A DNA stretch of 64,000 nucleotides from Seminavis robusta (taxonomy: Eukaryota; Bacillariophyta; Bacillariophyceae; Naviculales; Naviculaceae): contig CAICTM010000033.1 of the NCBI GenBank assembly GCA_903772945.1, positions 99,606 to 163,605 on the forward strand, in the 5' to 3' direction. The stretch's first letter is position 1. Every line of letters begins with the position of its first letter. The translations under genes and the position numbers were made by a program. The notes beneath the pieces are model-generated. The model did not search any database, had not been told where the DNA came from, and saw only the letters and a program-made list of their open reading frames with translations. Positions 43,221-53,823 of this stretch are shown here, in pieces.

Positions 43221-44324
43221 TTACACTGAGCATGTCCTGCTGCTGCATTTGTCTCTCTCTATTATCTGTTGTATTCCAATTCCAATGATCCGAGAGCCTC
43301 CAGACTCGTTGACTGGTGCAATAATGGTCAAGTGTCCTTGGTGTAGAAAGCTGTTGAGGTGTTCAATGTCATGCGTACGTGTATCGATCGGAATGGAGCA
43401 CTTGAATGCAGGGTCCTCCTCTGATTGCATACTAGTACATGTACCGGTACGACGGACACCTGAAACCTGAATTTCCCAGCTGGCATAGGATACATGCAGG
43501 TCTTGAATGTTTGAAACATCGAGAACGACTTGAAAGGCCCGGTCATCATCAGATTCTAGTAGGGAAGATGGTTCTTGGTGGTGAATGTCAATACTTTGTT
43601 GGTGGTGGTGGGTACCTGACAAACCAGCCTTGAGGGGCACGGTGATGGTGAGTTGGTCTTGTGGGTCGAGTTCGGCTGTGATCTGGTCGATGTGAACGCA
43701 CTGCTCGTTTAGCTGAAAGGATTGCTCCGTGACAAAGGGATCTTCAGGGTCAGTATAAAATGTACATGCACCGGGCCCTCCAGTGCTGAATGTGAAAATG
43801 CCGTCAACGTCGCTGATGTCGCTGATGGAGTCCTGATCCTCGTAATGCACATCAGACACATGCTCTTGCTCTGACGACAGACTAGAAGGTATTTCCGCCC
43901 TTACGCGGAGTACCCCGTTCTGCACGTCTACCGTAAGGTCTTGTACGGGGAACGCAGCGGGCAGTTTTACGCAGAAGAGAATATTTCCCGTGGAATCGTC
44001 GAGTCTTACCGAAAACGCGTTGAAGGCATTTTCCAGCTCTTCCTCTCTACTCGTGATCACCGTACTACTAGTACTACTAGTAAGGCTGCTGTCGCTGCAT
44101 GTACTGCTCAGGCTCGTAGTCGACAGAGTGTCATCTTCGTACGTGTACTCGTAGTCCAACGAGGATACATGTATCGAACCTCGACCCGGGCCAAACACCG
44201 CCGTGGTTTCCTTACTATTAATAAAACGAGAGACAGCGACAGTCCGAAACTCAGATAGCCGCCAATCTGAAGCAGACGGACTTCCTTCCATGGCATCGAC
44301 ACAAGACTTCTTAGTATGATCCAT
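43221..44324 (-). CDS. Protein with two divergent alpha-crystallin domains
   Basis: 367 aa from MDHTKKS at 44324; the frame upstream begins at a TTG. After a Ser/Thr-rich arm, the first domain (~100-220) has ILFCVKLPAAFPVQDLTVDV, NGVLRVRAEI and a later TAELDPQDQLTITVPLK. The second (~255-345) has FQVVLDVSNIQDLHVS, WEIQVSGVRRTG, FKCSIPIDTRTHDIEHL, HQGHLTIIAPV. Each follows the sHSP strand order, and the tail IIGIGIQQI fits an IXI motif. Tandem alpha-crystallin domains are uncommon but known. It shares the AP ending and overall style with the genes at 4105, 6250 and 30079. Convergent with the acyl-AMP ligase gene, 170 bp away. Confidence 0.6.
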   Translation of the reverse strand: MDHTKKSCVDAMEGSPSASDWRLSEFRTVAVSRFINSKETTAVFGPGRGSIHVSSLDYEYTYEDDTLSTTSLSSTCSDSSLTSSTSSTVITSREEELENAFNAFSVRLDDSTGNILFCVKLPAAFPVQDLTVDVQNGVLRVRAEIPSSLSSEQEHVSDVHYEDQDSISDISDVDGIFTFSTGGPGACTFYTDPEDPFVTEQSFQLNEQCVHIDQITAELDPQDQLTITVPLKAGLSGTHHHQQSIDIHHQEPSSLLESDDDRAFQVVLDVSNIQDLHVSYASWEIQVSGVRRTGTCTSMQSEEDPAFKCSIPIDTRTHDIEHLNSFLHQGHLTIIAPVNESGGSRIIGIGIQQIIERDKCSSRTCSV

Positions 44325-45860
44325 TGTATGCTTTTTATGCTCAGAGAGACGCTCAAAGACTTGCAAGGGTTATACAGTACGGTAGGAGCTGTTCAGTCAA
44401 CATAAATTTTGTGAGCCAGAATCGTAGAAGCGAAATTACAGCACAGGCTTCGCGATGCTTCTCGAAGGACAGGCAAATCGCGCATGTCAAATTTAAAAAT
44501 GTGACACTGGAACATTTCTGGAGCGTGCCCTGTTTAGTGACTGCCAAAGGGAGATCTGGTTCAAGCTGAAGATTTATTCCATTCCAAAAAAGGGCCTCAA
44601 ACTGGGGCACTGAATATTTAAGCTTCCGTGCTCCGTGTTCGCCCCACACAAGAAACAAAGTTTCACCAAAACAATGCTGCGGCCACCGGTACAACATGTC
44701 AACATGTATGTATGTAATGTCCAACTCAGGCTTTGGGCCACTTTGGCCAAGACAGCAACAGCCCGCATGTATGCATATATATGTACTGCTATGGGATAGA
44801 CATCATGGTAGACCAAGGTTATAAAGCAGTTGTCCGACTGGTCCATGCGCTAGAGGAGGCCATTGAAACAAATTCCATCCTTCCTCTCCTATCTCAAATT
44901 TGGATGTAGACTTACTATACCGGTAGCTAGCTAGTACTTTCAAGTGCATGGTACCGGTTCCCCCAAGGCTCACTGAAACATGCTTTCAAAGAGGGAGCTG
45001 AAGGCCCAACAGCTGGCCCAACCACTGGCATGCATCAGCTTGGCTGTCGCCCCAATGCTTGTAGCTATGCTTGTGGGGGTATCGGTTTAGTGAAGGGTAG
45101 AGGTACGGTGGAAAATGGTACGATGTACATGCATGAACTCAGAGTAGCCTGGTTTGGCTTTCTTTGAAGGCCAAGGAACGGAGCTGGAAAACTCTCAAAC
45201 CGTGCGTAAAAATGGCTGAAAAGGAATCAAGATGCTTCCTAAAGGCATACGCAAAACAAAGCCTTCGTGGCTTCCTGGTTGGCAGTTGCATTGAATGGTA
45301 GCGGTACCGGTAGACTACCAGAAATTTGGTTGCCGTGAAACCTCTGTTAACCCGAGCTCTAATTTCGCTATTAAGGGTTTCGGTCAAACAGCTACTGGTA
45401 CCAGAAAGCGATCTTACTCGAGCTAGCTAGTAGGTTCATGCTCCTCCGTTGGGCAACGTTATCATGAAGGCTGTCAGCCCGACCACCTTTCAGAGTTCTG
45501 GCTGGGCTCCACGAAGTAAACAAATAATATAGAAAGCAGTTGCTGTGGATGGAGTTACGTGTATTTGCTTGCATTTGTTTTACTACCAGAAGTCAATCTT
45601 GAACTGTAGATAAATTTGGTTGCATTCTTTCTAGTTGAGCAATGCAGAGTCGAGTCGAGTCGGAAGGGTGACTACCGTGCCGGTACGAATTCTATGGTTG
45701 ATACTCTGTCTATGCTTGCATCTTCCTCCCTACATATATATATCCTTGCCAGAGTTTGCTGTGAAGACTGGCTACACGTAGTGACCTATGAGAGGTTTTG
45801 GTGGGTGTAATTTGAGACTCTAGTAGCTAGGTTAGCATACATGCAAATCCCTTGGCCAAG
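44325..45860. other. Intergenic, no gene seen
   Basis: Only short ORFs; GGTACCGGT and TACATGTA words recur. No tRNA or element identified. Confidence 0.4.
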
Positions 45861-46415
45861 TCAATTGAGTGGGCGGAAATTTTGAGATGTTGGTGGTGTT
45901 TGTGCTTGTCGATCCCTGGGACTTGCGTTTCCAGCAGCAAATCTGGCTGGTGTGTTGGTGTTGGTGTTGCTGGTGTTGGTAGAGTTTAAGCTTCGTCTGC
46001 TAGAAGGTCTGTTTGTGTAGAAGTGTATGACGGGTGACCGATTTGTGGGTGATACACTGCCAATAGTACTATTCCCAATGGTACCCTGTGAAGAAACGTG
46101 TACCAGCGGTTGTCTGTTCAAGCCGTTGGCTCTGGAAGCTAGCGTTGCCTGCGCCCTTGGCGGGTCACTGTTGGTGATGGTGTTCCTATTTGGGTTGCCA
46201 TTTGCATTGTTTGTCTGCAAACAGTCCACGTCCACTACAAGCGCCACTAAGAAGACTCCCACAGCTGCCAGCAAGCAAGGGACAAAGGCAGCCATGGTCA
46301 TAGCCCAGGGAATCTCGCTTCCCATGGTGTGCATCAACACCAAGGATCCACAGAGAACTATACCTACATAACCACTTGACCGGCTGCCGGGATCGTTCTG
46401 CACAAGCACCAACAT
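45861..46415 (-). CDS. Small two-helix membrane protein, Asn/Thr/Ser-rich tail
   Basis: 184 aa from the ATG at 46415, single exon. Two hydrophobic segments (YVGIVLCGSLVLMHTM and AAFVPCLLAAVGVFLVALVV) are followed by a long polar tail rich in Asn, Ser, Thr and Pro with a TNTSNTNTNT run. The layout suggests both helices form a hairpin with the tail on one side. No family recognised. It is a plausible gene on composition, but nothing else confirms it. Confidence 0.45.
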   Translation of the reverse strand: MLVLVQNDPGSRSSGYVGIVLCGSLVLMHTMGSEIPWAMTMAAFVPCLLAAVGVFLVALVVDVDCLQTNNANGNPNRNTITNSDPPRAQATLASRANGLNRQPLVHVSSQGTIGNSTIGSVSPTNRSPVIHFYTNRPSSRRSLNSTNTSNTNTNTPARFAAGNASPRDRQAQTPPTSQNFRPLN

Positions 46416-48465
46416 CGTACACTATAGTATGCAGTATGCAGTACAATGACTAAGTACCTGGTACCTGGCCGGCTGACTGATCAAATACACTAGCTACCTT
46501 CTACCTTGCTACTGTATGGGTATACCGGTAGCTATCAATAATAGCTAGCTAGATACTAACACGCACCAGCTCCTTCAGCCTTCAGCCTCCTTACTTTAAC
46601 GATGCTTGGCAATCGATGTTGTGATGCCGTGGCTGCAACCTTGTCTCTTTCTTTTTGGATTTGATTTCTTGTTGCTGGCAGATTTTTCTTTCCTCTTGTG
46701 GAGTGGAAATGGTACCGACCATGCCTATTGATGAGCACTGTGAAACATCAGTACCTTGTAAAATTCGCAAGCAGACCTGGGACATCAGCGTCCATGCTGG
46801 CGACACAATCGCTGGGGGAGCCTTGGCCTGTCACAGCAACAACATTGGCTCTACTATAGCCTCTGCGGACCAGGTACAGTTGGCCACATGGGTGATGCCA
46901 TGGTACCATCTGGAGTCTAGTGCTAGTGAGAGACAAAGCAAACCAACTGACTGTCATCCATTGATTCAGGCGCACAAACTGAAATCTGGCAACAGACTGG
47001 TGGAGAAAGTGAAAACACGTCCTCCGCCCATGATCAATCGTTTGGACGCATCCAGGACCGGTTGGCTAAATTCCCGTGTCTGTCGTAGCTGTGTACAACG
47101 AACGATGGCTGCGAGGTGCCGCTGCTGCTCCAGTAACCATTGCTACCGTACCGGTACAATGAAACCCACTCACAACCACGGAGTAGATAGTATCTATACT
47201 AGCTACAGGCAGCTTCGTTTCTATTAATTCAAACGCGAGCCGATCTTCTTCGTACATTTCTACACCAGCACTCGTAGAAGTGTACAAGAAAAGCTGGCAC
47301 GCGTTTGAATCAGATAAATCGAAGCTGCTCGTAGAACCTGCATGTTAAGCCATCGGCCAATGGTTGCTTGAAAGTCACCATCTCCCCTGACCGGGCAGTC
47401 CTCGCTTGATTGAATGGTTAGAGCGCCACTTCAATGAACTGACTGCCAGAGGATAGAAAATGCCACGATTACGAGTAGGCTCGACTCCATTTCTTCGAAA
47501 ACGCACCGCCAGAAATGCACTCGCCATGGCAGAGTACTGTTGGCAAGGACGGGCGAATACTAGTACGCAAGAGACCGCAGATGGTTGTGTTTTTGTGGTG
47601 CACGGAGCGAACATTATCGTTGCAATGTCTGGGTTTTATTTGCAAAGTCGTCTTTGCAGGTTTCATTTGGACATTGTGATGATAATGTTGGCCCCGGCAT
47701 CGGGAGAGCATTGGCTGCATGCATGGAATGGAATGGAACGAAATGAAATGAAATGAGGCTCCGATGCCAGCAAGCAAGTAAATGAACCGTGACGAAAACG
47801 GAGGTGAGTGATAGCCATCGCGTACAGTATTCATTCCGTCTGCCTGGTACCGGTAGGTCATCTAACTAATGAGACTGAGCCTGTCACTCCGAGACGACTT
47901 TTGCGTACTACTGTACCGTACCGTACCGTACCGGTACCGTACCGCACCATGGAGGCCCGCTACAACTCGTCGATGGCAGTGGAAAGTGCAAGGTAAGCAA
48001 CGTGCCAGTACGGTGTATGATACCAGGTACGACAAGTCGGTGGGTGGGTGGTCGTGGCAATCGGACAGAGGCACAGTTGCCCAACGACTACTGCAGCTAT
48101 GATAGTATCGGTAGAGCAAAGCACTGGACGACTGAGCCTCCCAAGTAACGTTACGAGAGTACCGGTACCTTCGAGAGGATCTCATCGTTTTGGCCTGACT
48201 TGATACAGCTTTGTCGGTCGCATCCTTGGCGCTGTCTCTTGCGTCCACGTCTGGCCCGAAACATTCATCGGTTGAGTAAACTAACTATTAAGATGTTGCG
48301 TTATTAATTACATGAGAGTTAGGTAGGCGGTTTTAAAAAATAAACAACCAGCTGAAGATAATCTGGCCGATCGTTTAGGTTGAGTGTACATGTTTTTTGG
48401 GTTCGGTGATTTTCCTTAGTCGACTTGCTTTCAAATGTTCCTGCCACATCCTCTCGTGTTTTATG
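46416..48465. other. Intergenic with ambiguous ORFs
   Basis: A plus-strand frame from the ATG at 46709 to 47227 (172 aa) and others around 47460-47756 are long enough to consider but have no domain and compete with minus-strand frames. A GTACC tandem run lies at about 47912-47946. Confidence 0.3.
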
Positions 48466-49672
48466 TTACAATGTTTTTGGGGTTCGGTGATGTTCCTTAC
48501 TTTCGGTGGTTCCTGGCACATCCTCGTTGGATGCTTCGATATCTAATGCTGCATCTGGTTGTTGAGTGTGGTTGCCAGTGTCGTCTCTATCGCCAGTGGG
48601 TGATAGTTTGTAGTGTTTGTTAGTGTTTGTTCGCATAGGTGCTTGCTGGTAAATGGCTCCACCAGCAAGACAGAGTAGGAGACATGCAATTCCCGCCGGT
48701 CTGGCATGATTGCTCCAAACCATGAAATTCATGAGTATTGTGAGGCATTTGTTCATGACCCCGATAATGGTGAAACTGGTAGCGGAAACCTGATCCCGGC
48801 ACCACCAACTGCTGTATCCAATTCCAATTCCCACAACACATCCCATGAGCATGAGGGCAGTGGTTCCCTCAGGTATTTCATATTCCTTGTTGGCAAGGAT
48901 CTCAGTGTTGAATTTGCTGAATTCGTTGTCAATGCTTGCAAACATGAGCATTGGAAAAATGCTTAGTAGATTGGTGTATAAGACAGGCCCACTTTGAGTT
49001 TTCAAATCGACACTTTGGATAACTTTTTTGCCATATGTCTGTACAAAACGAAACAATGTTAGAAATAAATAGCATTGGCCATCTGTTTTTTATGGGTAGA
49101 AGTTGCACTTTGCACTTGGCTGGACTTACCATAACAAAAGAAATGACAGCCAAGTAGCAAAGAGGCCAAAAGTATGCAGTCAATCCCTGTGTTTTGACTT
49201 CCTGATCATAGCTAGCATACCCATAAGCGCCCATAACGATGAGAGCAATTCCCGCCCATCCTCGTTTGTTTGGGTATTCTCTGCCCAGATAGAATGCTTC
49301 CAAGAAGGCCACGACACAGGGCGAGAGTGCTCTAAAGACAATGACAGTTTCAACGTTTGAAACACTTAGAGACCGCATATTGCAGTATGCTGCCAGGGCA
49401 AAGGCCACAATGTAGTACAGGTAAGGAACCACATATTCCCATTTCAAGGGATCCACTTGGATAAAACCTCCCGCTTCTGCAGTTTTGATGAAACTCAAAG
49501 CTGCCACCAACTGGAATGTTATCACCAAGCTTGGGTAGGGCAGACGGTGCAGTATCAGTTTGTTCATTAACACCAAACTACCTGAACAAAGCGAATAAGA
49601 CACCACTGAAGCCACTATAGACATCTTGGGAGACACAAAAAGGGATAAAGGGGAACTTGAAAGTTGCTTCAT
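48466..49672 (-). CDS. Nucleotide-sugar / triose-phosphate-type transporter, two exons
   Basis: Exons 49672-49130 and 49038-48466 join in phase (91-bp intron, GTAAGT...TGTACAG) to 371 aa. About ten helices: VVSYSLCSGSLVLMNKLIL, YPSLVITFQLVAALSFI, YLYYIVAFALAAYCNMRSLS, VSNVETVIVFRALSPCVVAF, RGWAGIALIVMGAYGYA and others. LMNKxxL..LPYPSLVITFQL and NVETVIVFRALSP are typical of the GDP-sugar branch of the TPT/nucleotide-sugar transporter family. Later parts have GVMNKCLTILMNFM. Expected in the Golgi membrane, exchanging a nucleotide sugar for GMP or UMP. The ATG at 49672 is chosen since the upstream frame is a polyglutamine tract starting at a GTG. Confidence 0.85.
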
Positions 49673-49737
49673 CTTGGCTTGACAATACTTGATAACTTGA
49701 CTTGACTGAGCAAGTTGCGGAGACTCGTTGTCGCTGT

Positions 49738-49760
49738 GCTGCTGCTGCTGTTGGTGTTGG

Positions 49761-49793
<33 letters not shown>

Positions 49794-49828
49794 GCTTGCA
49801 GGTGTTGCTGTTGCTGTTGCTGTGGTTG
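49738..49828. repeat. CAG/CAA-type trinucleotide tract (polyGln if translated)
   Basis: Imperfect CTG/TTG triplets on the plus strand, reading as Gln-rich in the frame of the transporter on the minus strand. It lies upstream of the preferred ATG, so is probably in the 5' leader. Confidence 0.8.
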
Positions 49829-50649
49829 TTGTGAAGTTGTGAAAGACGAGAAAAAAATGAGCGATGACCAGAGGAGTTTTGCGAGGCGCACGTTGGGATT
49901 TGGAAAGAGTTCCGCTGATGGATCGTGGACTCAATGATTCACAGCCAACAGCCAACACACTTTGTTACACTAACTAGGCTAGACTTAATTGGGTCTCGTA
50001 CTTATTAGATGAAGACATAAGAAGATTTATGTCAAACGGGTTTCAGTGTCTATGATTCTTCGAGGATCCGATTTGTTAAGCATCATTGGTAAGAACTACC
50101 TGTATGAACAGGAACTGGTGGACTGGTGGAAAATCTTCGATGTATGAGAGTATGAGACATAAATAAATATTGCACCCTTGACAATGGCACGCCTGCCTGG
50201 TCGATACGCACCCGAGCCAGGGCACGATGCCAGCCAGTGAAGCGGAAAAGAAAGACGCTTCACTTTCAAATCTTCAATCTTGGCTACTACTTTTTAACTT
50301 AAGCTACCATACGGGTATTGTGGCAACGATGCCTTGGTACCGGTCTCACCGTCCATAGGAAGAAAGCTGGAGTACTTGCCAAGGTCGAAAGAATGATTAA
50401 GCATCCTCCTTGATGGACTAGAAAAACAAAACACCGTGTGTGTTGATACACCAGAAATGGCGGTTCAGGTTCAGGATGCCGTGCGTTGCATGACCAGCAA
50501 TCATTGCCATCCTCAATGGCCCTCAAACCATACGGTACATGTAGTCTAGAATATCAGCTGAAACACGACACGGTTATGGGCCACTTAGTCTTGGATCTGG
50601 GACCTTTTGGTCTCCCTCAGCTCACACTACATGTAGTTCACGCAGCACA
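49829..50649. other. Intergenic, divergent promoters
   Basis: Between the transporter (minus) and the macro-domain gene (plus). No supported ORF. Confidence 0.4.
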
Positions 50650-51552
50650 ATGAGTTCTTCTATGGCTTCTTCTTCCAGCACAGCACTATCGCGCCTCGAG
50701 AAACTCCTCTTTTCGCCCAAGGGATCCTATGAGGTCACCAAAGTTAGCGATATTCCAACATGGAAGGAAACCCAATCCATACTCGCAAGGCTCCAAGGAA
50801 GAGAGGGAGTTGGCGTGCCTACCGGTACGGTGCCATGCGAACCGGAAACACGAACCAAGAAGAACCAAAAGACAGACTCAAGGACTGCTGTGCTTGCCAA
50901 CACGTTTTCCCTCGTGTGGGACGATTTGACCACTCTCCGCGTGGATTGCATTGTCAATGCTGCCAATAGATCCTTCACGTGTGGCGGTGGCATCAACGGT
51001 TCGATTCATCGAAAAGCAGGTCCTGATGCCATGAAGCAGGCTTGTCAGCAAGCAGTCAAAGCTACTACTAGTATGCAGATGAAACGATCCCAAACGGCGA
51101 TTGACAAGTCCTCCAAAGACGATTCCAATGATACGTTGGATCTAGATCCCCTAATTGGTGATTGCATTGCCACCCCAGGCTTTGGGCTGCCCTGTCAGTA
51201 TGTGATCCATACGGTATCTCCGAGCCTTTTATCGCAAGATCTGTTGAGCCAATGCTATAAACATGCCTTGGATATGGCACTGGATGTTCTGAAAGCCAGT
51301 AGTATTGCCTTTTGCAATCTAGGTTGTGGATCCCATTTCATCCCCGTGGATCAGGCCGCTGAAGTAGCCCTGGAAGCTTGTATGGAATGGGCTAAAAGAC
51401 GGTTGGTTCCTCCGCCATCACAACAACCATCTTCAGCATTGCAGGAAACCCATCCTACAGTGCCATTTCGCATCATATTCTGCTGTTACGAAGAGTCTGA
51501 TTTGATAGTCTATCGGGACAAAATGTTGGCAAAGCTACCAGTATCCGCTTGA
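50650..51552 (+). CDS. Macro-domain protein (MacroD-like)
   Basis: 300 aa, single exon. After a ~85-residue lead, a macro domain runs from FSLVWDDLTTLRVDCIVNAANRS to near the end. VDCIVNAAN and CGGGINGSIHRKAGP form the ADP-ribose pocket seen in MacroD/YmdB-type hydrolases, which remove mono-ADP-ribose from proteins or O-acetyl-ADP-ribose. GDCIATPGFGLPCQYVIHTVSP matches the conserved strand. An unusual Ser/Asp-rich insert (~155-180) precedes it. The second phosphate loop, normally ISTGxxGxP, reads NLGCGSHFIP here, so catalysis may be altered or the protein may only bind ADP-ribose. No signal peptide. Confidence 0.85.
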   Translation: MSSSMASSSSTALSRLEKLLFSPKGSYEVTKVSDIPTWKETQSILARLQGREGVGVPTGTVPCEPETRTKKNQKTDSRTAVLANTFSLVWDDLTTLRVDCIVNAANRSFTCGGGINGSIHRKAGPDAMKQACQQAVKATTSMQMKRSQTAIDKSSKDDSNDTLDLDPLIGDCIATPGFGLPCQYVIHTVSPSLLSQDLLSQCYKHALDMALDVLKASSIAFCNLGCGSHFIPVDQAAEVALEACMEWAKRRLVPPPSQQPSSALQETHPTVPFRIIFCCYEESDLIVYRDKMLAKLPVSA

Positions 51553-52185
51553 TCCACCTTCTAACTAAGCAATTAGGACTGGACACAAAATGTAGGGTTC
51601 GGGCTGTGAAGCCCGTCAACTGTCCCCCTCTAAGGAAAGGGGCAGGGGTCTTTCGTCAAATGAATTAATGGCTGGTTTCCTTTGATAAGTTCAAAGCTCT
51701 TACAAAAGATCCGTTGCCTCCGCTCACACCCATCTTGCTTGCGAGAGAGCGGACGCAAAACTTGGAAGGAAAGCATGCACTCTGCTGCAATGCGTTAGGA
51801 CCTTTGAAGTGCGCAATGATCCAGGATGCCAGAGTAAGACTTTGCTTCCATGGCAAGCGTTGACGCACCATAGCTGCGCTCTGCCCATAGTTTGTGCTTA
51901 TCCCAACTGATCACAAGAGCTTGCAGGCTACACTACAAGGCCCAGGTGAGTTGGAGTGACCACCAAGAGCTCATAAGCTTAACGTTAAGGGAAGCACATG
52001 CTTCAGGCTCAGTTTTCTTGTTATGCCGTCGCGACTAAGGCCATACCAGTACTGTAATTTAAAGAACATCACTGGATTGGTACCACTAGCTTGTACTAGC
52101 TAGCAGCAGCAAGCAACTTGGAAGAACTTGAATTGCTTGCTTGAAAGTCTGAAGCCACTTGAAAGTTGAAAGCTGAACGGCGACC
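51553..52185. other. Intergenic, no gene seen
   Basis: Contains a small inverted GC stretch (CCCCCTCTAAGGAAAGGGG near 51626) and minor ORFs only. Confidence 0.4.
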
Positions 52186-53823
52186 ATGGCGCTACTCGAG
52201 CACATGGTGGAGGCGTTTGTGGACGAAGAGACAGAGCTTCTTACGTGCGGTGGTGACTTTTACGAGTGCCAAGACCTCACTGAGACCTCCCAAGACGACG
52301 ACGACGACGACGACGAAGAAGAAGAAGATTTGTATCTTTCCCGAAAGCAACACGAGGAAGACTGTGATAAAACACTCACAGTGAACAACCGTCGCCGAAA
52401 GAGACTCGTCTTTGCCAGACTAGAAGAGGTCCAAGAAGTAGACGAAGAAACCACAGATGCGCCGTCAGAGTGTACCGGAACTTCGCAGGACGAAATTGGA
52501 TCCATCTTTCTAGGAAAGCCCATGTCCAAGGAACGCTACTCGATGAGCAAAGAGATTCTCAAAGCAACACCTGGAAAGTGGCAACAGCTACACGATAAAG
52601 CAAAAGCAAAATGCCTCATTCAGCAGCGAATCATTGCTTACCAAAACAGACAAGCAAAGCTATCCGAGCAGCTTCAGAGGGAACGCAAACAGCAGCAACG
52701 AGATCAGATAAACAACCTGGTTAGTATGGTCCAGGGCCGAGCTGTGCAGCCTTCAATTACATTACATGCACCCCAAGTGGAAACTACTGCTGTTTTCCGA
52801 CAATCCACAATCGCCACTGTCACGGTCACGGAAACGGATACCCAAACTGTCGCCGAGGGGACGGAGACACTGGAAGAAGAAGATCTACTAGAAGAAGAAA
52901 CCCAAGAAGAGACAGAGCAAAGTGACCTTAGTTTTGGAAAAGCATCCATGAAGGATCTGGTCCACGCCGTACTTCTGCAAGATAACGACGACGACGACGA
53001 AAACGATGACAGCGATGACTTCGACTGGGACTTTGACGATGACGAATGCGACTGCACAGACAATGGCAGCGAGAGAGGAGATTTGAGCATGAAAGAAGAT
53101 CCATCTGAACACATACATGTAGATGAAACGGACCACGATGCACGAGACGACATTTCAGTAGTAGCAGATGCTATCAAAGAAGCAGGCAACGATGTGGGTC
53201 GAGAGGATACTCCCGATATGGTGAAGTCAAAAAGGGTTCAGGAGGGCACGGAAGAAAATGAAAATGGTAAGCAGCAACATCAAGAAAAACCACAAAAACC
53301 ACAAGAAAAGACGGCAAAACCAAAACCCAAGCGCGTCAAGAGCAAGGTCCGAAAGAGACTCATGAGCACATTACAGCGAGTCGCCGAATCATGCCACAAC
53401 CGAGATGACACTATGGACGACAATGACGTTGTATATGTGCTCGAAGAAAGAAGAGAGACTGTCGATAGCAGCAGTACAAGGGGCGGCAGCCAAAACAGCA
53501 GCAAAACCAACTCCAACACCAACACCAACAAAAGTGACGTGATTGCTCTGGTGGATCAACACAATGATGATGATGATGATGCCGACAACTATGATCTGCT
53601 AGCAATCATGGTCGACAAGGTGGAAAAGCAGACTATTATTGACACTACTAAAGTGGGGGCAAAAAAGGGACTGCTACTGCCGTTGCTGGCCCCTAAATCT
53701 CGATCGTCGTTGATGGAGGACTCTGACTCCTTATGGGATTTTGAGTGGAGTGATTCCTCCGTACTTGGAGTGATGGGTGCAGGACCGGACGACGATAACC
53801 TGTATAGCAGGGGTCACTTCTAG
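52186..53823 (+). CDS. Very acidic low-complexity protein
   Basis: 545 aa from an ATG in ACCATGG context, single exon. An acidic run (DDDDDDDEEEEDL) near residue 40 is followed by NNRRRKRLVFARLEEVQEV. A basic predicted helix comes next (GKWQQLHDKAKAKCLIQQ, then KLSEQLQRERKQQQRDQINN). More acidic blocks follow (DNDDDDENDDSDDFDWDFDDD) and a Lys/Pro segment KPKPKRVKSKVRKRL. The C-terminus ends with DSDSLWDFEWSDSS. The RRKRLVFA and coiled segments hint at a partner-binding nuclear or cytosolic adaptor. No family recognised, but codon bias and uninterrupted length support a real gene. Confidence 0.65.
   Translation: MALLEHMVEAFVDEETELLTCGGDFYECQDLTETSQDDDDDDDEEEEDLYLSRKQHEEDCDKTLTVNNRRRKRLVFARLEEVQEVDEETTDAPSECTGTSQDEIGSIFLGKPMSKERYSMSKEILKATPGKWQQLHDKAKAKCLIQQRIIAYQNRQAKLSEQLQRERKQQQRDQINNLVSMVQGRAVQPSITLHAPQVETTAVFRQSTIATVTVTETDTQTVAEGTETLEEEDLLEEETQEETEQSDLSFGKASMKDLVHAVLLQDNDDDDENDDSDDFDWDFDDDECDCTDNGSERGDLSMKEDPSEHIHVDETDHDARDDISVVADAIKEAGNDVGREDTPDMVKSKRVQEGTEENENGKQQHQEKPQKPQEKTAKPKPKRVKSKVRKRLMSTLQRVAESCHNRDDTMDDNDVVYVLEERRETVDSSSTRGGSQNSSKTNSNTNTNKSDVIALVDQHNDDDDDADNYDLLAIMVDKVEKQTIIDTTKVGAKKGLLLPLLAPKSRSSLMEDSDSLWDFEWSDSSVLGVMGAGPDDDNLYSRGHF

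Noticed and set aside
46709-47227. 172-aa plus-strand ORF
   Set aside because: No domain, conflicting minus-strand frames of similar quality, and no splice or composition support.
47395-47470. tRNA-like segment with GGTTAGAGCGCCA
   Set aside because: It resembles a tRNA D-arm, but no acceptor stem, anticodon stem or T-arm (GTTCGAnnC) folds around it.
47460-47756. 98-aa plus-strand ORF with a hydrophobic stretch
   Set aside because: Ends in a GGAATGGAATGG-like simple repeat and has a competing minus ORF of 130 aa; no homology recognised.
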